Shown here: piece by piece, positions 31,681 to 35,700 of the stretch
How positions within the stretch are numbered: the stretch's first letter is position 1
Layout of the letters: each line of letters begins with the position of its first letter
Source of the DNA: JACDBZ01 sp038233215
GTDB lineage: Bacteria; Chloroflexota; Limnocylindria; QHBO01
Direction of reading: 5' to 3'
DNA length: 35,700 nt
Assembly: GCA_038233215.1 (NCBI GenBank)
Contig: JBBSML010000026.1
Coordinates: 1-35,700, forward strand
Notes under the pieces: generated by a model
What the model was told of the DNA's origin: nothing
The model's database searches: none
Seen by the model: only the letters and a program-made list of their open reading frames with translations
Translations under genes and position numbers: made by a program

Positions 31681-32091
31681 GTGCTTGAATCCTTTCCCAT
31701 AGCCCCGACGCTCTCAGCATCCGACGTCGAACGCGCCAAGGCGTGGTACGCCGAGAAGCTCGGCCTGCAGCCGACCGTGGAGTGGCCCGACGGTCTGATC
31801 TATCCGGCGGGTGGCAATCCGATGGGCTTCGGCATCTACCTCAGCCCGAATGCCGGGACGAATCGCGCCACTTCCGCGGCATGGGTTGTCGACGACCTGG
31901 ATCAGGTGATGTCGAGCCTTCGCGAGCGCGGGCTGCAGTTCGAGGATTACGACATGCCGGAGCTGCTGACGGTCGATGGCATCGGCACGTCAGACGACGG
32001 GTCGCGAAGCGCGTGGTTCATCGACAGCGAGGGAAACACCCTCATGATCATGCAGCTCGCGGCAGAGACGGCCACAGGTTTGGATCAGTAG
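31681..32091 (+). CDS. VOC family protein
   Basis: 136 residues: 'PTLSASDVERAKAWYAEKLGLQPTVEWPDGLIYPAGG' and 'TSAAWVVDDLDQVMSSLRERGLQFEDYDMPELLTVDGIG' with the end 'SAWFIDSEGNTLMIMQLA', the expected VOC layout, with Gln in place of the last Glu. The GTG at 31681 has AGGAG (31669-31673) 7 nt upstream. It overlaps the convergent alcohol dehydrogenase by 7 nt at the stops. A decayed second copy of its middle part is at 34453-34602. Confidence 0.87.
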   Translation: MLESFPIAPTLSASDVERAKAWYAEKLGLQPTVEWPDGLIYPAGGNPMGFGIYLSPNAGTNRATSAAWVVDDLDQVMSSLRERGLQFEDYDMPELLTVDGIGTSDDGSRSAWFIDSEGNTLMIMQLAAETATGLDQ

Positions 32092-33170
32092 ACGACCACC
32101 CGTCGCATGCCATCGCCGCGTCGCATGGCCTCGAAGGCTTCGTCCACCTGGTCGAGCCCGATGCGCTCGGTGATCAGCAGGTCGAGCGGTAGCCTTCCCT
32201 CGAGGTACTCGATGGCGATCATCGGGAAGTCGCGTGCGGGCACGGCCGACCCGTAGTTCGATCCTCGAATCTGCTTGCCATCCTCCACGAGCCGATACAC
32301 ATCGAAGCTCGCGCGATGTCCCTGCGGCGTCATCCCGAGCAGGGTGACCGTCCCACCCGGCCGCGCGAGCTCGATCGCCAGCTCGACGGTCTCAACGAGG
32401 CCGATGCACTCCAGGACGTGATCGGCTCCCGTTGCCTGGTCAGCTTTGGCTGCCAGCAGTATTCGATGCGCGCCCGCCTGGCGTGCGAGCTCCAGCTTTG
32501 CCGGCGAGGTATCCATCGCCGTGATCGGATTCGCGCCCGCTGCTGCGGCACCCATGACAGCCGACAGGCCGACGCCTCCCAGCCCGATGACCACCACCGA
32601 CTCCCCCGCCCGCACGCCCGCAGTGTTTCTGACAGCGCCGATGCCCGTCGTCACCGCACAGCCAATGAGCGCCGCGATCTCCGGCGGCGTCCTCGGATCA
32701 ACCTTGATTGCCGCGGATCTCGCGACCACCTGGTGCTCTCCGAAGGTGCCGATGCCGGAGTACGCCCCGACGGGCGAGCCATCCGTGCGGCGCAGTCGAA
32801 CGTCGTCCTCTCGGAGCCGATTGCCGCTCCCATCCGGCGCATTGCACAGCCACGGCTCGTCTCGCCCACAGGCCGCGCAGCTTCGGCAGGGGGCCGTCCA
32901 GGCCAGGACCACGAGGTCGCCCTCAGACAGCCCGTCGCTCAGTGAGACAGGCCCGAGCGCCCCAACGACCGCCGCTCCCTCGTGACCGAGCACGACATTC
33001 GCTGGCCGCTCCCACTCACCATCGACGACGTGCAGGTCGGAGTGGCAGACGCCCGAAGCCACCATCCGGACAAGCACCTCACCGGCTTGCGGGTCGTCCA
33101 GCTCCAGGTTCTCGATCACCAGCGGGTGACCGGCGCCACTGAAGACCAGCCCGCGCGTGCTCACTGCCAT
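32085..33170 (-). CDS. Zinc-dependent alcohol dehydrogenase (MDR)
   Basis: 361 residues. Catalytic zinc site: Cys in 'VASGVCHSDLHVV', the 'GHEGAAVV' His, and a later Cys/Asp. Structural zinc: four Cys in 'CRSCAACGRDEPWLC'. Nucleotide-binding 'GLGGVGLSAVMGAAAAG' is in the Rossmann half. 'PLDLLITERIGLDQVDEAFEAMRRGDGMRRVVVY' is the usual end. It resembles class III-type and mycothiol-dependent formaldehyde dehydrogenases, but the real substrate is open. The ATG at 33170 has TAGCAT (33177-33182) 6 nt upstream, within a 14-nt string identical to the dnaE promoter. Confidence 0.92.
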   Translation of the reverse strand: MAVSTRGLVFSGAGHPLVIENLELDDPQAGEVLVRMVASGVCHSDLHVVDGEWERPANVVLGHEGAAVVGALGPVSLSDGLSEGDLVVLAWTAPCRSCAACGRDEPWLCNAPDGSGNRLREDDVRLRRTDGSPVGAYSGIGTFGEHQVVARSAAIKVDPRTPPEIAALIGCAVTTGIGAVRNTAGVRAGESVVVIGLGGVGLSAVMGAAAAGANPITAMDTSPAKLELARQAGAHRILLAAKADQATGADHVLECIGLVETVELAIELARPGGTVTLLGMTPQGHRASFDVYRLVEDGKQIRGSNYGSAVPARDFPMIAIEYLEGRLPLDLLITERIGLDQVDEAFEAMRRGDGMRRVVVY

Positions 33171-33176
33171 GGACCG

Positions 33177-33182
33177 ATGCTA
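33177..33182 (-). promoter_or_regulatory. -10 box, leaderless promoter of alcohol dehydrogenase
   Basis: Minus-strand GGTAGCATCGGTCC directly before the ATG at 33170, with 6 nt between TAGCAT and the start. Confidence 0.55.
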
Positions 33183-33293
33183 CCGCGCTTCACGCGGAAG
33201 GGCGGACGACAGTGCCGGAGACGCCACGTGACCAACCGCCTTCATTGGCGCCATACAACACGAGGGCCGGCAGTCGCCGGCTCCGAGCTTGGC

Positions 33294-33341
33294 CTGGACT
33301 TCGGCCAGTACCAGGGCTGGACCCTCGGGGAGGTCGCCGCC
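33294..33341 (+). pseudogene. Fragment of the FGRY-type domain
   Basis: The frame reads LDFGQYQGWTLGEVAA, matching the C-terminal domain of the J-domain protein at 29018 (LDFGRYQGWTLGEVAA) at all but one position; the DNA also matches well. It stops matching at once afterwards (next residues TGIMHLGG and a stop), and no J domain precedes it. A third, broken copy of this family. The rest of 33171-33516 shows no gene. Confidence 0.65.
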
Positions 33342-33516
33342 ACGGGGATAATGCACCTCGGCGGGTGACCAAGGTCATGCACAACGGGGACCGATGTACG
33401 GCCCCCGCGCGCTTCATCGGATGCCATGCTCGACACGTCATATTCCGGTGCGCTCGTGCCCGCAGTCCATGGCGCCCGCGCTGCCCGCGACGTCGCCAAG
33501 CAGGAGGTCCTCGACC

Positions 33517-34329
33517 ATGCAACCACTCAGACGCACGTGGCTCGCCCTCATGGGTGGTGCGCTCCTCGTCACCCTGTCCGTGTCCGCCGCGTTGGGCGCG
33601 GCGCCCGCCGGCACCCGTGACGCGACCCACGGTCAATCGATCGCTGCCGCTGGTTACGCCCTGATCTTCGGCTCGGACGACGAGCTCACCGACGAACCGG
33701 TCCTTGGCAACGACACGGACGAGGATCTCCAGGAGGACGACGGGACCGATGGCGAGGATCTCCAGGAGGACGAGGATCTCCAGGAGGACGACGGGACCGA
33801 TGGCGAGGATCTCCAGGAGGACGAGGATCTCCAGGAGGACGACGGGACCGATGGCGAGGATCTCCAGGAGGACGAGGGTCTCCAGGAGGACGACGGGACC
33901 GATGGCGAGGAAACGGAGGAAGCCGACGCGCACGGCGAGTGCGTATCGGAAGTCGCGCGGGACAGCGATGCCGTCGGCGGCGCGAACGACAACCATGGCG
34001 GGGCCGTGAGCGTTGCCGCGCGTGAGACCTGCCGCGTGGATGCGACGGACGAAGTAGGGCCCGTCGACGAGTCCGGTGGCGAGGAGGGAGACGCAGAAGC
34101 GGACGCTGACGAGCTCACCGCGAAGGCGCAGCGCGAGGCCGACCGCGCAGCGGCGCAGGCCGAACGCGATGCGGCGCAGGCTGCCCGCGCTGCCGAGCGC
34201 GAGGCGGCGAACGCGGCGCGCGCTGCTGAGCGCGAGGCTGCGAAAGCGGACCGCGACGCCAACGCGAACGGCAACGGCAACGCCGCCTCGAAGGGTGGCG
34301 GGAACGGCAAGGGTGGCGGCCGCCCCTGA
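33517..34329 (+). CDS. Secreted acidic tandem-repeat protein
   Basis: 270 residues. A signal peptide 'MQPLRRTWLALMGGALLVTL' with 'SVSAALGA' at its end precedes a short linker and a tandem array (about residues 68-132) of 17-residue units with EDLQEDDGTDG and EDLQED. A Cys pair (HGEC..., ETCRV) lies between. A long Ala/Arg/Glu helix ('ADRAAAQAERDAAQAARAAE' and repeats) likely forms a coiled coil, and the tail is Asn/Gly/Lys-rich. CAGGAGG lies 9 nt before the ATG. Strong acidity could bind calcium or other cations; this is inference. No family recognised. A terminator follows at 34353. Confidence 0.8.
   Translation: MQPLRRTWLALMGGALLVTLSVSAALGAAPAGTRDATHGQSIAAAGYALIFGSDDELTDEPVLGNDTDEDLQEDDGTDGEDLQEDEDLQEDDGTDGEDLQEDEDLQEDDGTDGEDLQEDEGLQEDDGTDGEETEEADAHGECVSEVARDSDAVGGANDNHGGAVSVAARETCRVDATDEVGPVDESGGEEGDAEADADELTAKAQREADRAAAQAERDAAQAARAAEREAANAARAAEREAAKADRDANANGNGNAASKGGGNGKGGGRP
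33721..33910 (+). repeat. 51-bp coding tandem repeat
   Basis: GAGGATCTCCAGGAGGACGA followed by CGGGACCGATGGC and GAGGATCTCCAGGAGGAC repeats some three and a half times with almost no base changes, including at silent sites. That implies recent expansion or ongoing homogenisation. Unit number probably varies between strains. Confidence 0.85.
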
Positions 34330-34352
34330 GCCGCCTATTCGGCTGACATCAG

Positions 34353-34382
34353 CGAGCCCGGGCCAATCGGTCCGGGCTCGTT
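34353..34382 (+). terminator. Terminator-like hairpin, duplicate of 31358-31389
   Basis: CGAGCCCGG and CCGGGCTCG with the same central ccaatcgg as the first copy; 26 central bases are identical. The T-run is short (TTCC), so it may be weaker. Confidence 0.7.
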
Positions 34383-34404
34383 CCGTGTTCTCGCAGCGCC
34401 GAGC

Positions 34405-34453
34405 TCAGTCGCGGCCCTCGGCCGGACTGGTCGGCTCATCGGGGATGCCAAAA
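34405..34453 (-). pseudogene. Tail remnant of a 'KDQG' protein
   Basis: Reading leftwards the frame gives FGIPDEPTSPAEGRD and a stop, against PGIPDGPASPAEGGD of the gene at 31410. Everything upstream of this tail is missing; the neighbour to the right is the VOC fragment. Confidence 0.55.
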
Positions 34454-34602
34454 CAAATCGGACCACATCAGCCGCCTGGATCATGGACGACCTTGACCGG
34501 GTGATGGCGCAGCTTCGCGAACGCGGGGTCGAGTTCCAGGACTACGACTGCCGGGATTGCTGACATTGGGTGGGATCGGGACATCCGCAGACGGCACGCG
34601 GC
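34453..34602 (+). pseudogene. VOC gene remnant, frameshifted
   Basis: 'TNRTTSAAWIMDDLDRVMAQ' and 'LRERGVEFQDYD' match the middle of the VOC gene at 31681; then one missing base is needed to continue with PGLLTLGGIGTSADGTR. Start and end of the gene are absent. With the terminator and tail remnant before it, this is a shrunken copy of 31358-32030. The remaining 34603-34754 shows no gene. Confidence 0.7.
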
Positions 34603-34769
34603 CGGCTCCTTCTCGGAACCGCGACCCTGCCTGCCGAAGGGGTGAGCAAGCGCGCAGCGGCCGCCCTAGCCCCCTGCCGGGTCCTTCGTTCTAACGACGG
34701 TCGGCGGATGGCACCGGCTGTGCGGTGTGCTGATGTGCTGCCCCTCAGTTCCTTGTGGAGGATCGTTCT

Positions 34770-35258
34770 TTGGCCGACGGACGACGAAGCGCCTACGAGG
34801 TGCTGCAGGTGCGGGACGACGCCGACCAGGTCGTCGTGCAGGCGGCGTATCGCGCCCTCGCGGCGAAGTACCACCCCGACTACAACACCACTCCGGGTAC
34901 GGATCGCCGCATGGCTGAGCTGAACGACGCCTACGCGTCCATCCGCTCCACTGAGCGCCGGGCGGTCTACGACAGGACTCGACGGCCGATCGAGGCGACG
35001 CGTGCCCAGGCCGCGCGAGGCGGACAGGCCACGACGCCACCAACCGCCGCGGGCGCTCGCACCCAGGCGACGTCAAAGGACACGATTGACTTCGGCCGCT
35101 ACGTCGGATGGTCGCTCTCCGCCCTTGCCGTACACGACCCGGATTACCTGCGCTGGCTCGGCCGACATTCGTCTGGCATCCGGTACAGGCAGCGGATCGA
35201 CGCGCTCCTCAGGGAGCGTCCCAAGCCGACGGCTTCGAGCAAGCCGCGCCGCCGCTGA
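34770..35258 (+). CDS. J-domain protein with FGRY-type C-terminal domain (copy 2)
   Basis: 162 residues. J domain at 6-70, 'AYEVLQVRDDADQVVVQAAYRALAAKYHPD', with HPD; a linker of Ala/Thr/Gln; then 'IDFGRYVGWSLSALAVHDPDYLRWLGRHSSGIRYRQRIDALL' at about 110-150, and a Lys/Arg/Pro tail. The same architecture as the gene at 29018, but clearly diverged. GGAGG (34757-34761) stands 8 nt before a TTG at 34770, the preferred start; a GTG at 34755 overlaps that site. It stands alone after the VOC remnant. Function unknown. Confidence 0.82.
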   Translation: MADGRRSAYEVLQVRDDADQVVVQAAYRALAAKYHPDYNTTPGTDRRMAELNDAYASIRSTERRAVYDRTRRPIEATRAQAARGGQATTPPTAAGARTQATSKDTIDFGRYVGWSLSALAVHDPDYLRWLGRHSSGIRYRQRIDALLRERPKPTASSKPRRR

Positions 35259-35273
35259 ATCGGCCGTCGATCC

Positions 35274-35384
35274 TCAGGACCCGATACCCCACGCACGGCG
35301 CGCCCCGCGGTCCACTGGGGGCCGGTATCCCAGCTGCTCCTTGGGCTTCGTACCAGGTCGATCGGCGACGCCCTGGTCCTTCAT
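35274..35384 (-). CDS. Possible 36-residue 'KDQG' mini-protein
   Basis: The ATG at 35384 is preceded by AGCAGGAGC about 4-6 nt upstream. The frame begins MKDQGVADRPGTKPKEQLGY and ends after 16 more residues. The first half matches the end of the gene at 31410 (KDQGIDDRPGTNPKDQ); the N-terminal half of that protein is missing. Either a mini-gene or a remnant with a chance start. It converges with the J-domain gene, with 15 bp between. Confidence 0.4.
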   Translation of the reverse strand: MKDQGVADRPGTKPKEQLGYRPPVDRGARRAWGIGS

Positions 35385-35420
35385 GGGCGCTCCTGCTCGG
35401 CCGCGTCGCCGCGCGTGGAC

Positions 35421-35544
35421 CCGCCCCACGGGACTATCGGCCAACGAAAGAGGGCTCCGTGGCGTTACGCCCTCGGTGCGGGTCGGATCGCAACTGAGCA
35501 CCCGGATTTCGTTGTCCCGATTGCCGTTAGTCCCGCCCCACGGG
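35421..35544. repeat. R3 element, copy D
   Basis: Left end CCGCCCCACGGGACTATCGG; right end CCGTTAGTCCCGCCCCACGG (35524-35543). Both ends carry the CCGCCCCACGGG block, the left one as a direct and less regular version. The interior has changed relative to copies A and B. Confidence 0.65.
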
Positions 35545-35563
35545 TACATGTGTGAGCGCGAAT

Positions 35564-35599
35564 GAATAGTGCAGAGTTCTGATCACGAATAGTGCAGAG
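35564..35599. repeat. 13-bp direct repeat near the right edge
   Basis: GAATAGTGCAGAG occurs at 35564-35576 and 35587-35599, between R3 copy D and the terminator. Confidence 0.7.
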
Positions 35600-35625
35600 G
35601 CCTCCGGGATCGCCCGGAGGCTTTT
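35600..35625 (+). terminator. Rho-independent terminator
   Basis: GCCTCCGGG-atcg-CCCGGAGGC followed by TTTTCGTTT; a strong 9-bp stem. No intact gene ends just before it on the plus strand, so it may belong to a lost gene or insulate what lies to the right. Confidence 0.8.
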
Positions 35626-35647
35626 CGTTTAGGTCGACAACTGAAGC

Positions 35648-35698
35648 GTCCCCCCTGTCAGGCTCCGGCTGCTGAGGCTGAAGACCGACAGGAGGGAC
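35648..35698. repeat. Inverted repeat at window end, possible element edge
   Basis: GTCCCCCCTGTC (35648-35659) and GACAGGAGGGAC (35687-35698) are inverted with one mismatch. The right arm includes CAGGAGGGACC, a good ribosome binding site, so a gene probably starts just outside the window. The pattern is like the left edge of an insertion sequence upstream of its transposase. Confidence 0.35.
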
Positions 35699-35700
35699 CG

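Overview
The window is about 35.7 kb of GC-rich bacterial chromosome. No rRNA, tRNA, phage or plasmid backbone genes were seen. The gene mix (many VOC/glyoxalase-fold proteins, ArsR with an AHSA1/SRPBCC partner, an F420-type LLM oxidoreductase, DUF1801, DinB, DUF885, NarL-type two-component genes) together with many promoters whose -10 box sits 6-7 nt before the start codon fits a soil Chloroflexota lineage (Limnocylindria/Ellin6529-like) or a high-GC actinobacterium. The phylum cannot be fixed from the window alone.

Layout. 1-981: N-terminal part of DNA polymerase III alpha on the minus strand, cut by the window edge. 1262-3691, minus strand: a pterin-dehydratase-like/VOC fusion, a frameshifted RibD_C/DHFR-like pseudogene and a zinc-free MDR oxidoreductase. 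4126-6905, plus strand: AraC regulator, VOC, two DUF1801 genes, an antisense antitoxin remnant and another VOC. 7318-9108: ArsR - SRPBCC - alpha/beta hydrolase. 9367-11747: histidine kinase and NarL-type response regulator with overlapping stop and start. 11754-16288: DinB, a squalene-cyclase-like toroid protein overlapping a GNAT, a hydrolase, a VapBC pair on the minus strand and another hydrolase. 16621-19786: three VOC genes around an ABC-2 exporter pair. 20033-25872: LLM oxidoreductase, CopB-like P1B ATPase, small P-loop kinase and M3 metallopeptidase.

25873-35700 is the most unusual part. It holds four copies of an element of about 120 bp with terminal inverted repeats, and a frameshifted XRE gene bracketed by two of those copies. 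It also holds a DUF885 protease, two J-domain proteins with an FGRY-type C-terminal domain, and a secreted zinc-dependent phospholipase C-like protein. That last gene has a structured leader and no canonical start codon. There is also a secreted acidic tandem-repeat protein, and a decayed duplicate of a module made of a terminator, a small 'KDQG' protein and a VOC gene. The right edge looks like the start of another element, possibly an insertion sequence.

Functionally the window is mostly housekeeping and small-molecule or stress accessory genes in short independent operons, not one pathway. Three other dispersed repeat types occur between genes: R1 (three short copies in the first 6 kb), R2 (two copies of about 187 bp) and short tandem arrays. 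Intergenic space otherwise appears plain; 982-1261 and 19787-20032 hold nothing recognised apart from the R1 copy at 1108-1130.
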